In this document: positions 24,370-33,564 of the stretch, piece by piece
Position numbering within the stretch: the stretch's first letter is position 1
Layout: the number at the start of each line of letters is the position of its first letter
NCBI RefSeq assembly: GCF_000473265.1
Contig: NZ_KI421511.1
Span: 5,996,360-6,060,359, forward strand
Reading direction: 5' to 3'
DNA: 64,000 nucleotides
Source of the DNA: Amycolatopsis thermoflava N1165
Lineage (GTDB): Bacteria; Actinomycetota; Actinomycetes; Mycobacteriales; Pseudonocardiaceae
Position numbers and translations under genes: made by a program
The notes under the pieces: model-generated
Seen by the model: the letters and a program-made list of their open reading frames with translations, nothing else
The model's database searches: none
Told to the model about the DNA's origin: nothing

Positions 24370-26070
24370 ATGTCCCCTTCACCTCGCGTGCTGCGACGTT
24401 GCGTAGCGGTCACCGCCGCGACGCTGGCCGCCGTCACGGTTTCGGCCGCGCCCGCCTCCGCGGCCCAGCCCGCCGGCACCACCGACGTCCGGCTGATCAC
24501 CTTCAACGACTTCCACGGCAACCTCGAACCGCCGTCCGGCTCCTCGGGTCGCGTCACCCTCCCCGACGGCTCGACGGTCAACGCGGGCGGCGCGGCCTAC
24601 CTGGCCACGCACGTCAAGCAGCTGGAGAGCGAGGTCAAGAACTCGATCCTGCTGTCCGCGGGCGACAACGTCGGCGCCTCGCCGGTGGCCTCCGCGCTGT
24701 TCCACGACGAACCGACCATCGAGTTCCTCAACGAGATGGGCGTGCAGGCCTCCGTCGTCGGCAACCACGAGTTCGACGAGGGCTACCAGGAGCTGCAGCG
24801 CATGCAGCTCGGCGGCTGCCACCCGACCGACGGCTGCCAGTTCCGCGACAGCTACCCCGGCGCGGACTTCCCGTTCCTCGGCTCCAACGTGTACTTCGAC
24901 AACGGAGCGCCCGCGCTGCTGCCGTTCACCGTCGAGTTCTCCGGCGGCCAGCCGATCGGCGTCATCGGCGCCACGCTGAAGGACCTGCCGACGGTCGTCT
25001 CGGCCGAGGCGATCAAGGGCCTGGAGTTCGGCGACGAGGTCGAGGCGATCAACCGGACCTCCGGCTGGCTCGATCGGCTCGGCATCAAGGCCCAGGTCGT
25101 GCTGCTGCACCAGGGCGACAACACGCAGGGCGGCGGCCCGGACTCCTGCACCGTGAGCCCCGGCCCGGCCAGCCAGATCGCGAAGGGCGTCTCGGCGAGC
25201 GTCGACGCGATCTTCACCGGCCACAGCCACCAGCAGTACAACTGCTCGATCGCGGATCCGGCGGGCAACCCGCGCCCGGTGATCCAGGGGCTGTCGTTCG
25301 GCCGCCTGCTGTCGGTTGTGGACCTCAAGATCGACGAGCGGACCCGGGACGTCGTGCGCGGCGCGACCGTGGCGCACAACGAGATCGTCACCCGCGACGT
25401 CAAGCCCGACCCGGCCGTGGCCAAGCTGGTCGACGAGGCCGTGACCAAGGCGGCGCCGATCGCCAACGAGCAGATCGGGAGCATCACCGGCGACCTGAAG
25501 GCGGCCGGCGCCCCGTCCGGCGAGTCGGCCCTCGGTGACGTGATCGCCGACGCGCAGCTCGAGGCCACCACGGCCAACGGCGCGCAGATCGCCATCACCA
25601 ACCCGGGCGGCATCCGCGCCGACCTGAACTACGCGTCCTCGCCCGCAGGCGAGGGCGACGGCGTGGTGACCTACGGCGAGGCGTTCACCGTGCAGCCGTT
25701 CGGGAACATCATGCAGACCATCACGCTGACCGGCGCGAACCTGAAGAACGTGCTCGAGCAGCAGTGGACCGCCACCACCACGCGGATCCTGCAGATCTCG
25801 TCGTCGCTGCACTACACCTACTCGGCGTCCGCGCCGGTCGGGTCGAAGGTGCGGGACATCACGGTGAACGGCACGCCGGTCGACCCGGCGGCGACCTACC
25901 GGGTGTCGGTGAACAACTTCCTCGCCGGTGGCGGGGACGGCTTCACCGAGTTCACCAAGGGCACCGACCTCGCCGGCGGCCCGGTGGATTTGGACGCGCT
26001 GATCGCGTACTTCGGCGCGCACTCGCCGGTCACGCCGCCCCCGGCGGACCGGATCACCGTCGTCGCGTAG
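24370..26070 (+). CDS. Secreted bifunctional metallophosphatase / 5'-nucleotidase
   Basis: Protein of 566 residues with a Sec signal peptide (to about residue 31, VSAAPASAA). The N-terminal metallophosphoesterase carries all metal motifs: FNDFHGN, LSAGDNVGASP, VVGNHEFDEG, LLHQGDNT and FTGHSHQQYNC. The C-terminal 5'-nucleotidase domain has IAITNPGGIRADL, the GEAFTVQPFGN substrate loop and NNFLAGGGDGF. It hydrolyses extracellular nucleotides to nucleosides and phosphate. ATG 24370 follows GGAGGAAAG; no PHO box was seen upstream. Confidence 0.92.
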   Translation: MSPSPRVLRRCVAVTAATLAAVTVSAAPASAAQPAGTTDVRLITFNDFHGNLEPPSGSSGRVTLPDGSTVNAGGAAYLATHVKQLESEVKNSILLSAGDNVGASPVASALFHDEPTIEFLNEMGVQASVVGNHEFDEGYQELQRMQLGGCHPTDGCQFRDSYPGADFPFLGSNVYFDNGAPALLPFTVEFSGGQPIGVIGATLKDLPTVVSAEAIKGLEFGDEVEAINRTSGWLDRLGIKAQVVLLHQGDNTQGGGPDSCTVSPGPASQIAKGVSASVDAIFTGHSHQQYNCSIADPAGNPRPVIQGLSFGRLLSVVDLKIDERTRDVVRGATVAHNEIVTRDVKPDPAVAKLVDEAVTKAAPIANEQIGSITGDLKAAGAPSGESALGDVIADAQLEATTANGAQIAITNPGGIRADLNYASSPAGEGDGVVTYGEAFTVQPFGNIMQTITLTGANLKNVLEQQWTATTTRILQISSSLHYTYSASAPVGSKVRDITVNGTPVDPAATYRVSVNNFLAGGGDGFTEFTKGTDLAGGPVDLDALIAYFGAHSPVTPPPADRITVVA

Positions 26071-26770
26071 TCCCGTTCCCGGTGTGCGGCTCGGGTTGTC
26101 CGGGCCGCACACCGGTTTTCGCGCGGTCGACGTCCGGGCTGCGGTACAGGATCTCCGGGATCCGGGCCAGTTCCGAGCGGCGCAGTTTGGCGCCCAGCCC
26201 GTAGAACTCCTGGAAGCTCATGATCAGCGGCCGCCACCGGTCCGGGTCGATCCGGTCGGTCGTGCCCGGCATGCGGATCTCGTCGTGCACGTGGACCTTC
26301 TGCACCCGTAGTTCGAAGCACAGGATGCCGCCGAGCTGCGCTTCGTCGTCCGCCGCGACCGGGTGGATCGCCTCCACGACAGCCTCCATGGCCACCGGGC
26401 ACTCCGCGACACGCGGCGGCGCGACCGTCGACGACGGCACCGCGGTCAGCCCGGCCACCCCGAACTTGTCCGACTCGTAGCGGTATCCCCGGCGCAGCTT
26501 GGATTCCGGGACCTCGGCGGCGCCGGTGGTGCGGGCGAGCCGGTCGACCGCGTCGACCTCGCGGACGGACGGCAGGTTCAGCACGCATTCCCTGGTGCGC
26601 CGCAGGTTCCGCGCGGTCTGCGAGCGGGCGCCGATGCCGATGATCGCGCGCCAGCCCAGCCAGAACGCCGACGAGATCGGGGCGAGGTTGGGGGTGTCGC
26701 CGACCGTGCTGACGAGCACCACCGGCGTGCCGAAGTACAGGATGTTCGGCTCGATCTCCACGTGTGTCAC
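26054..26770 (-). CDS. Flavin reductase-like FMN-binding protein
   Basis: Protein of 238 residues of the flavin reductase/DIM6-NTAB split-barrel family (ILYFGTPVVLVSTVGDTPNLAPISSAFWLGWRAIIGIGARSQTARNLRRTRECVLNLPS). It probably binds FMN and acts on a flavin or flavin-dependent substrate. GTG 26770 (VTHVEIEPN) is chosen because upstream codons do not look conserved. The stop overlaps the convergent nucleotidase by 17 bases. Confidence 0.85.
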   Translation of the reverse strand: MTHVEIEPNILYFGTPVVLVSTVGDTPNLAPISSAFWLGWRAIIGIGARSQTARNLRRTRECVLNLPSVREVDAVDRLARTTGAAEVPESKLRRGYRYESDKFGVAGLTAVPSSTVAPPRVAECPVAMEAVVEAIHPVAADDEAQLGGILCFELRVQKVHVHDEIRMPGTTDRIDPDRWRPLIMSFQEFYGLGAKLRRSELARIPEILYRSPDVDRAKTGVRPGQPEPHTGNGTTRRR

Positions 26771-26957
26771 GGTTTCAGCTTCACGATCCGCCGATGGCGC
26801 CGCTGGCGGGAAACGGACGCGTCGTTCGGACCCCGGCCGCCGCCACGGAGAGCGATCCCCGGTCGTCCCATTGAGCGATATTCGTGTTGGCCCGTATCGA
26901 TTGCTCAAGACGCGCGTCTAACCAGACGACATGACTTGAATGACGGAGGTGGAAACG

Positions 26958-27680
26958 GTGACCTCGGAGCGGGCGCGGCCGGACGAGACCGACCTGCTGA
27001 GCCTGCACGAGGCTATCGCGGAACTGCACGCTTCGCAGGGCGACTTCCGCACGGCCTACGAGCACCTGAGGACCGCGCTGGGCATCGCGCGCACCGCCCG
27101 TCCGCAGATCCCGGAGCAGTTGCGCCGCGAGTTCGACCGCCTCCGCCGCGAGCGCGCCCAGGCCCGCGAGGAGAGCCTGCGGGATGCGCTGACCGCCGTG
27201 TACAACCGCCGTTATCTGGACAACCGGCTCGCCGACCTGCTCGGGGACGCGCGGACCCCGTTGGCGGTGGCCTTGATCGACATCGATCTGTTCAAAAGCG
27301 TCAATGACACGTTCGGTCACTTGATCGGTGACCAGGTGTTGCGGCGGGTGGCCGAGTTGTTGCGCGAAGGTGTGCCCGCGCCCGGGTTCTGCGCGCGTTA
27401 CGGCGGCGAGGAATTCATGCTCGTGCTGCCGGAGGTCCAGCCGGGGACGGCGCTGCGGATAGCCGAGCACGCCCGGCGCCGGGTGGCGCAACACGCCTGG
27501 TCAGAGATTTGCCCCGGGCTTGGCGTGACGATCAGCGTCGGCGTTTCGCACGAGCCGGTGAGCGGCCCGGAACAGCTGCGGATGGCCGACGACCTCCTTT
27601 ACGCCGCGAAGCACGCCGGGCGCAACCGGGTCGCGTACCGCGAACGCGGCGGAGTCCGCGTGCTTGAGCACTGTCAGTAA
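26958..27680 (+). CDS. GGDEF diguanylate cyclase with N-terminal TPR-like segment
   Basis: Protein of 240 residues. The N-terminal ~60 residues form a TPR-like helical hairpin (LHEAIAELHASQGDFRTAYEHLRTALGIA), then a coiled linker, then a GGDEF domain (RDALTAVYNRRYLDNRL, IDIDLFKSVNDTFGH, RYGGEEFMLVLP). The active A-site GGEEF is intact. No R-x-x-D inhibitory site precedes it, so product inhibition is unlikely. It synthesises c-di-GMP in the cytosol. GTG 26958 is preferred because GGAGG lies 8 bases upstream; ATG 26940 is an alternative. Confidence 0.88.
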   Translation: MTSERARPDETDLLSLHEAIAELHASQGDFRTAYEHLRTALGIARTARPQIPEQLRREFDRLRRERAQAREESLRDALTAVYNRRYLDNRLADLLGDARTPLAVALIDIDLFKSVNDTFGHLIGDQVLRRVAELLREGVPAPGFCARYGGEEFMLVLPEVQPGTALRIAEHARRRVAQHAWSEICPGLGVTISVGVSHEPVSGPEQLRMADDLLYAAKHAGRNRVAYRERGGVRVLEHCQ

Positions 27681-27894
27681 TTGACGGCGGTCGTTTCCCC
27701 GTTTTGCCGGTGTGCGGCATCACCCCGTTTGTCGCACTCGGCCCACTTTGGCGCACGCTATGTAAAAAAATCAGCAGGAGGGTGTCGTCAGGACCCGCGA
27801 GTATCTCTACGATAACGATGCTCGCCGTCCCGGCGATGATCACTGAGACGGTCCCCTCCCGGCGGGCCGGCGCGACCGAGGGAGAGGAGACCGG

Positions 27895-30800
27895 GTGCCA
27901 GACGACCACGCCGCAGGCCCCGGTCACAGAGCCGACGACGACGCCTCCAACGGCCGGCGACGCAGGCGTTCCCTGGACACGCACGGCGGCATCAACGTTT
28001 CGGATCTGGTAGCCCAGCACACCGGATACCGCCCGCGGTTTGATGGCGCCCGGTCGAACGCGCACACCGCGCCCGCGGACCAGGCGCCGGCGGTGGCGCG
28101 CCGGAGCGCGCCCCCGGCCCGCCCGGAGCCGCGCGCGCCGGAGCCCCCACCGCAGCGCCGCTCCCCGGCAACCGGCCGCTCGGCTGGCGCGCCGCTGCCA
28201 CCCACGCAGCAGCCCCGCCGGGCAGTACCCCCACGCCGGGGCGCCCCGGCCGGTGAGCCTTCGCCCGAGACCCCGAACCACCCGAGCGGCTTCACCCCGA
28301 AGCCGCCACCCGGTGCCGCGGAGGCGCCCGAGCCGTCGGGCAGGGCTGCCGCGCCGGGCCGCCACACCGGCGGTTTCGCGGAGGGGCCGGAGCCGTCGAA
28401 CGGTGCCGCGCACCCGAGCGGCTTCACGAAGTCCCCGCCCCGCGCCGACGCCCGGCACGCGGGTGGTTTCGCCGAAGGGCCGGAGCCATCGGGCAGGGCT
28501 GCCGCGCCGGGCCGCCACGCGGGTGGTTTCGCGGAGGGGCCGGAGCCGTCGAACGGTGCCGCGCACCCGAGCGGCTTCACGAAGTCCCCGCCTCGCGCCG
28601 ATGCCCGGCACGCGGGTGGTTTCGCCGAGGGGCCGGAGCCATCGGGCAGGGCTGCCGCGCCGGGCCGCCATGCGGGTGGTTTCGCTGAGGGGCCGGAGCC
28701 ATCGAATGGTGCCGCGCACCCCAGCGGCTTCACGAAGTCCCCGCCCCGCGCCGACGCCCGGCACGCGAGTGGTGTCGCGGACGCTCCCGAGCCATCGGGC
28801 AGGGCTGCCGCGCCAGGCCGCCACGCGAACGGTTTCGCCGAGGCGCAGCCCTCGAACCGCGCGGCGGCGCCGAGCCGTCCCGCGGAACCGGCCCACCGGA
28901 ACGGCGCCGCAGGCGCCCCGCAGCCACCGAGCCGCGCCGAGGCCCGCCACCCGAGCAGCTTCCTGGAAGCACCCCAGACCCCCGCGGAAGCGCCACGCCA
29001 CCCGAGCGGCTTCGCGGAGGCCCCGAAGCCAAACGGCGCGGTGGCTCCTGTCCGCCGCGCGCCCGACCGCGCCGAGGCGCAGCACCCGAGCGGTTTTGCC
29101 GAGGTGCAGCCGTCCGGTCGTGCCGATGCCCCGCGCCGCCCGAGCGCGCCGCAGCCATCCGGCCGCGCCGACGTCCCGGCCCACCCGAGTGGCTTCGTGC
29201 AGGCCCCGAACGGCGCGGCGGCCCCTGCTCGCCGTGCGCCCCAGCCCGAGCGTGCCGACGCGCGGCACCCGAGTGGTTTCGCCGAGGTGCAGCCCTCTGG
29301 CCGTGTGGACGCCCCCCGGCATCCGAGCGGTTTCGCGGAGGCGCCGCAGCCTTCCGGTCGTGCGGACGCCCCGCGCCGACCGAGCGTTCCGACGCCTTCC
29401 GGCGGTGCTGCTGCTCCGGTGCATCCGAGCGGTTTCGTGGAAGCGCCGGGGCCGAACGGCGCGGCGGTGCCTGCTCGCCGCGCGCCCCAGCCCGAGCGCG
29501 CCGACGCCCGGCACCCCAGCGGTTTCGCCGAAGCGCCGCAGCCCTCGGCGCGTGCCGACGCCCCGCCCCGGCCGAGCGCGCCGCAGCCCAGCAAAGCCGA
29601 GGCGCCCCGCCCCAGTCCCACGCCTCCCCCCGCCAACCGCCGGGAGACGCCGGCGGACGACGCGCAACCCGACGCCACCCAGCTCCGCGACCCGGTCGAG
29701 CGTCCCGGCGGTCCGCGTCGCCCTGGGCGGGGGCGTTCGGTGAGCCCCGCGGACCGGCTGACGATGACCGACGAGCTGGAGCCCGTCGGCGATCACACCA
29801 AGGTCCGCCGCAAGATCGACAACACCCTGGCCCGCTTCGCGGCTGCCCACGAGGAGCTCGCCGCCGAGGAGGCCAAGCGCCAGGAGCGCCGCGAGCGCTT
29901 CATCGCGCGTCCGGTCGCGCTCATCGAGCAGACCCGCACCCGGCTGCAGCGCGTCGTCGCGCCGGTGAAGTCCGACGGGGCCGACGAGAAGGCGGCGCCG
30001 CAGACCCGCCTGCAGGAAAAGAAACAACGCCGCAGCGACCGGTCGATCCGCATCACCCGCATCGCCTGCGCGGTGCTCGCCGGGCTGATCTTCCTCGCCA
30101 CCGGCGCGCTGTGGGGCACCAAGACCTGGTTCAACAGCAAGTTCAACCAGATCGCCGCACTCGACGAGAACTCCTCGGACATCCAGAACGCGGCAGGCCA
30201 GACCGGTGACGAGAACTTCCTCATCGTCGGCTCCGACACCCGCGCCGGCGCCACCGCCGAGGAGAACGTCGGCGACGCCGACACCGTCGGCGGCGCCCGC
30301 TCGGACACCATCATGCTGGCGCACGTCCCGGCCGACCGGAAGCGCGCGGTGATCGTGTCCTTCCCCCGTGACCTGGAGATCTCCCGGCCCGCCTGCGAGC
30401 GCTACGACGCGGCCGCGGGCACCTACACCAGCGAGATCGTCTCCGCGGCCACCAAGGTCAAGCTGAACACCGCGTACGCGGTCGGCGGGCCCAAGTGCCT
30501 CACCAAGTGGGTCCAGCAACTCACCGGTCTGCGCGTCAACCACTTCGTCGGCATCGACTTCGGCGGGTTCAAGGAGATGGTCGACGCGGTGCACGGCGTG
30601 ACCGTGCACGTCGACAGCCCGATCCGGGACACCACCCTCGGGATGGTGATCGCCGAGACCGGCGACGTGACGATCTCCGGCGACCAGGCGCTCAGCTTCG
30701 TCCGCGCCCGCCACGTGGTCGGCGACCCGACCTCGGACTACGGCCGCATCAAGCGGCAGCAGCAGTTCCTCACCGCGCTGCTGCAGAAGGCGATGTCGCA

Positions 30801-31152
30801 GGGCGTCGTCACCGACCCGACGCAGCTCACGAACTTCGTGACCGCGTTCGCCCGCGCCACCTTCGGCGACAACATCGGCGTCGACCAGATGCTCACGCTG
30901 GCCCAGTCGATGAAGGGCCTGGACACCAGCAAGCTGAAGTTCCTCACCGTCCCGACCGTCGGCGAGCCGAACACCCGCGGCAACGAGGTGCTCCTGGAGA
31001 CCAGGTCCAAGGAGCTGTTCCAGGCCCTGATCGACAACACCCCCCTGCCCGGCACCCCCGAATACGAGGCGGCGAAGGCGGCCGCGAGCGCGACCCAGAC
31101 CCCGCCGACGAGCTCGTCGAAGCCGTCCGGTTCGACCTCTTCGGATTCGTGA
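27895..31152 (+). CDS. LytR-CpsA-Psr (LCP) family cell-wall ligase with giant repeat-rich N-terminus
   Basis: Protein of 1085 residues, about twice the usual LCP length. Residues 1 to about 600 are low-complexity Pro/Ala/Gly-rich with recurrent H-P-S-G-F and H-A-G-G-F motifs, including three perfect-period 51-residue repeats. A charged segment follows, one TM near 720-745, and the extracytoplasmic LCP domain (NFLIVGSDTRAG, ARSDTIMLAHV, VIVSFPRDLEIS, NHFVGIDFGGF, LSFVRARHVVGDP with catalytic-type arginines). LCP enzymes attach arabinogalactan or other polymers to peptidoglycan. This position matches Rv0822c of M. tuberculosis. GTG 27895 follows GGGAGAGGAG. Confidence 0.9.
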   Translation: MPDDHAAGPGHRADDDASNGRRRRRSLDTHGGINVSDLVAQHTGYRPRFDGARSNAHTAPADQAPAVARRSAPPARPEPRAPEPPPQRRSPATGRSAGAPLPPTQQPRRAVPPRRGAPAGEPSPETPNHPSGFTPKPPPGAAEAPEPSGRAAAPGRHTGGFAEGPEPSNGAAHPSGFTKSPPRADARHAGGFAEGPEPSGRAAAPGRHAGGFAEGPEPSNGAAHPSGFTKSPPRADARHAGGFAEGPEPSGRAAAPGRHAGGFAEGPEPSNGAAHPSGFTKSPPRADARHASGVADAPEPSGRAAAPGRHANGFAEAQPSNRAAAPSRPAEPAHRNGAAGAPQPPSRAEARHPSSFLEAPQTPAEAPRHPSGFAEAPKPNGAVAPVRRAPDRAEAQHPSGFAEVQPSGRADAPRRPSAPQPSGRADVPAHPSGFVQAPNGAAAPARRAPQPERADARHPSGFAEVQPSGRVDAPRHPSGFAEAPQPSGRADAPRRPSVPTPSGGAAAPVHPSGFVEAPGPNGAAVPARRAPQPERADARHPSGFAEAPQPSARADAPPRPSAPQPSKAEAPRPSPTPPPANRRETPADDAQPDATQLRDPVERPGGPRRPGRGRSVSPADRLTMTDELEPVGDHTKVRRKIDNTLARFAAAHEELAAEEAKRQERRERFIARPVALIEQTRTRLQRVVAPVKSDGADEKAAPQTRLQEKKQRRSDRSIRITRIACAVLAGLIFLATGALWGTKTWFNSKFNQIAALDENSSDIQNAAGQTGDENFLIVGSDTRAGATAEENVGDADTVGGARSDTIMLAHVPADRKRAVIVSFPRDLEISRPACERYDAAAGTYTSEIVSAATKVKLNTAYAVGGPKCLTKWVQQLTGLRVNHFVGIDFGGFKEMVDAVHGVTVHVDSPIRDTTLGMVIAETGDVTISGDQALSFVRARHVVGDPTSDYGRIKRQQQFLTALLQKAMSQGVVTDPTQLTNFVTAFARATFGDNIGVDQMLTLAQSMKGLDTSKLKFLTVPTVGEPNTRGNEVLLETRSKELFQALIDNTPLPGTPEYEAAKAAASATQTPPTSSSKPSGSTSSDS
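28361..28819 (+). repeat. Three tandem 153-bp repeats inside the LCP gene
   Basis: Units at 28361-28513, 28514-28666 and 28667-28819, each 51 codons, differing by few, mostly synonymous bases; the last diverges (HASGVADAP). Less regular copies of the HPSGF motif continue to about 29600. Confidence 0.9.
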
Positions 31153-31167
31153 CAACTCGTTAGCGCC

Positions 31168-31189
31168 GGTTCATTCCCGGTTCACTTCG
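31168..31189 (+). promoter_or_regulatory. PHO box (PhoP operator) upstream of phoU
   Basis: Two 11-base direct repeats, GGTTCATTCCC and GGTTCACTTCG, match the GTTCA-type PhoP direct-repeat unit of actinobacteria. A TAGAGT -10 box at 31218-31223 follows, 7 bases before the phoU ATG (leaderless). Confidence 0.75.
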
Positions 31190-31230
31190 CGATGCGGCGA
31201 TTGCCCCGAACGGGTCGTAGAGTGTGGCCC

Positions 31231-31896
31231 ATGCGCGAGGCTTACCACGTCGAACTCGAAGACCTGGCCGCGAACCTGGCGGACATGTCGCTCCAGGCCG
31301 CGGCGGCCATGAAGAAGGCGACCCAGGCACTGCTCGAAGCGGACCTGTCCCTGGCCGAGCAGGTGATCGGCGACGACCAGAAGATCGACGACGCTCGTGC
31401 CGAGAACGAGGAGAAGGCGTACGCCCTGCTGGCGCTGCAGGCCCCGGTCGCGACCGACCTGCGGACCGTGCTGGCCGTGATCCACGCCGCGGAGAGCCTG
31501 GAGCGGATGGGCGACCTCGCCCTGCACGTCGCCAAGGCGGCGCGCCGCCGCCACCCGCAGGCCACGCTGCCCGAGCCGGTCCGGAAGTACTTCGCCGAGA
31601 TGGGCGAGCTGGACGTCCGGCTGGCGGAGCAGGTCGCCGACGTTATCAAGAGCCGGGACGTCGAGGCGGCCCGCGCCCTCGAGGAAGAGGACGACCGCGT
31701 CGACGAGATCCACCGCCACCTGTTCACGGTGATCATGGACAAGGACTGGGAGCATGGGGTCGCGGCCGCCGTCGACATCACCCTGCTCGGCCGGTTCTAC
31801 GAGCGGTTCGCCGACCACGCGGTGTCCGTCGGCAAGCGGATGGTGTTCGTGGCGACCGGCAAGATGCCCGGCTACGCCCACGACGAGGACATCTGA
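31231..31896 (+). CDS. phoU: Phosphate signalling protein PhoU
   Basis: Protein of 221 residues with the duplicated three-helix PhoU domain; the metal-binding E-x-x-x-D-type repeats are visible as RMGDLALHVAKAARRRHP and RFYERFADHAVSVGKRMVF. It represses phosphate-starvation signalling by coupling the Pst transporter to the sensor kinase. It is separated from the divergent-facing pst operon by three genes, as with phoY2 in mycobacteria. A PHO box and a leaderless promoter lie upstream, so expression should rise under phosphate limitation. Confidence 0.92.
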   Translation: MREAYHVELEDLAANLADMSLQAAAAMKKATQALLEADLSLAEQVIGDDQKIDDARAENEEKAYALLALQAPVATDLRTVLAVIHAAESLERMGDLALHVAKAARRRHPQATLPEPVRKYFAEMGELDVRLAEQVADVIKSRDVEAARALEEEDDRVDEIHRHLFTVIMDKDWEHGVAAAVDITLLGRFYERFADHAVSVGKRMVFVATGKMPGYAHDEDI

Positions 31897-31900
31897 CGGA

Positions 31901-32542
31901 CTAGGACGGGCCGCCCTGCAGCCGCTGGTGCAGGGCGGTCATCCGCGCGTCCAGGTCGGCGGCGGTTTCCGCGGCGGCGCGCAGCTCGTCGGCGAAGTCG
32001 GCGGGCGCGGTGCCGGCGTACTTGTAGAACAGCTTGTGCTCGACGGCGGCCCAGAAGTCCATGCCGACCGTGCGCATCTGGATCTCCACCTTGACCCGCT
32101 CGACCCGGTCGGACAGGAACACCGGGATCCGCACGATCAGGTGCAGGCTGCGGTACCCGTTCGGCTTCGGCTCGGCGATGTAGTCCTTGGTCCGCACGAC
32201 CTCGACGTCGTCCTGGCGGCCCAGCATGTCGGCGACGAGGTAGACGTCCGGCACGAACGGGCACACCACGCGGATCCCGGCGACGTCCTCGATGTGCTCG
32301 CGGATCGCCTCGATGCTGGGCTCCAGGCCCTTGCGGGCGAGCTTGTCGAGGATCGCTTCGGGTGCCTTGACGCGGCTCGCCAGGTGCTCGATCGGGTCGT
32401 GCTGGTTGGCGAAGTCGAACTCCTCGGACAGGATCCGCAGCTTGGTCATCAGCTCGTCGATGCCGAACTTGTAGACCATGAGTTCACGCTGGAGCGCTCG
32501 AAGCAGCGCAGCTGAGTGGCCGACTTCGTCGAGCACGGTCAT
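31901..32542 (-). CDS. Small alarmone synthetase (RelA/SpoT synthetase domain)
   Basis: Stand-alone (p)ppGpp synthetase of 213 residues without hydrolase, TGS or ACT domains. Motifs: FDFANQHDPIEHLASRVKAPEAIL, IEDVAGIRVVCPFVPDVY, the G-loop Tyr in EPKPNGYRSLHLIV and the acidic VEIQMRTVGMDFWAAVEHKLFYK. It transfers pyrophosphate from ATP to GDP/GTP. Its stop lies four bases from the phoU stop (convergent). Such enzymes are usually transcriptionally controlled and give basal or stress alarmone. Confidence 0.88.
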   Translation of the reverse strand: MTVLDEVGHSAALLRALQRELMVYKFGIDELMTKLRILSEEFDFANQHDPIEHLASRVKAPEAILDKLARKGLEPSIEAIREHIEDVAGIRVVCPFVPDVYLVADMLGRQDDVEVVRTKDYIAEPKPNGYRSLHLIVRIPVFLSDRVERVKVEIQMRTVGMDFWAAVEHKLFYKYAGTAPADFADELRAAAETAADLDARMTALHQRLQGGPS

Positions 32543-32564
32543 GCGACCAGCCTACCGAGGTCAA

Positions 32565-33473
32565 TCAGGGCGCATCCCGCACCGAGCGGGTCGCCCCGAT
32601 CGAGGCCGCGACGACGCAGCAGATCGCCAGCCACTGCAGCGGGTGCAGCGCCTCCCCGAGCACCAGGAGCCCGGACAGCGCCGCGACGGCCGGTTCGAGG
32701 CTCATCAGGATGCCGAACACGCGCGGCGGGATCTTGCGCAGCGCCTCCAGCTCGAGCGAGTACGGGACGACCGACGACAGCAGCGCCACCGCGAGCCCGA
32801 TCAGCAGCACCCACGGCGACAGCAGGCTCGTGCCGCTCTCGACCACACCGGCCGGCATCGCCGCGACCGCCGCGACGGCCATGCCCAGCGCAAGCCCCTT
32901 GCCCTCCTCGGTGCGCTTGCCGAGGGACGCGCTGAGCAGGATGTACAGCCCCCAGCACGCGCCGGCGACGAGCGCGAACACGATGCCGAGCATCGACAGG
33001 TCGCCCCGCGTCTCGGCGAGCAGCACGACGCCGCCCGCCGCCAGCAGCGCCCACAGCACGTCGAGCCAGCGCCGGGACCCGGCCAGCGCGACCGCGAGCG
33101 GCCCGAGGAACTCGATGGTGACCGCGATGCCCTGCGGGATGCGCGCCAGCGCCTGGTAGAAGGTCAGGTTCATGGTGCCGAGCACCAGGCCGTAGGCGAG
33201 GACCACCGGCAGCGCCCGCCGTCCCATGCGCAGCACCGGGCGCCACACGAGCAGCAGCACCACCGCGGCGAAGAACAACCGCAGCGCGACCGTCCCGGCC
33301 GGCCCGGCGACCGCGAAGAGCTGCTTGGCGAGCGACGCGCCCACCTGCACGCTGACGATCCCGATCAGCACCTGCAGCGGCGGCGGGATGGCGCCGAGCG
33401 CCCGCCCGGCCGCCGCGAGCGCCCGCGGTTTCGGCAACCGCCCGCCGACACCTTCCACGTAAACCTGAACCAC
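32565..33473 (-). CDS. EamA/RhtA-type DMT exporter
   Basis: Protein of about 302 residues with ten predicted membrane helices in two EamA halves (IGIVSVQVGASLAKQLF, the YGLVLGTMNLTFYQALARIPQGIAVTIEF region, VFALVAGACWGLYILLSASLG, FGILMSLEPAVAALSGLLVLGE). The RhtA-like motif set suggests export of amino acids such as threonine or homoserine. GTG 33473 is chosen; GTG 33458 is in frame. It lies 22 bases downstream of the alarmone synthetase start region, same strand. Confidence 0.85.
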   Translation of the reverse strand: MVQVYVEGVGGRLPKPRALAAAGRALGAIPPPLQVLIGIVSVQVGASLAKQLFAVAGPAGTVALRLFFAAVVLLLVWRPVLRMGRRALPVVLAYGLVLGTMNLTFYQALARIPQGIAVTIEFLGPLAVALAGSRRWLDVLWALLAAGGVVLLAETRGDLSMLGIVFALVAGACWGLYILLSASLGKRTEEGKGLALGMAVAAVAAMPAGVVESGTSLLSPWVLLIGLAVALLSSVVPYSLELEALRKIPPRVFGILMSLEPAVAALSGLLVLGEALHPLQWLAICCVVAASIGATRSVRDAP

Positions 33474-33564
33474 GTCCCCGACGCTAGCGGCACCCACCGA
33501 CAGTTCCCACCGGATTTGCCTCACTGCCCGCTGGACCTCCACGAACGTGGAGATCACCAGTCGG

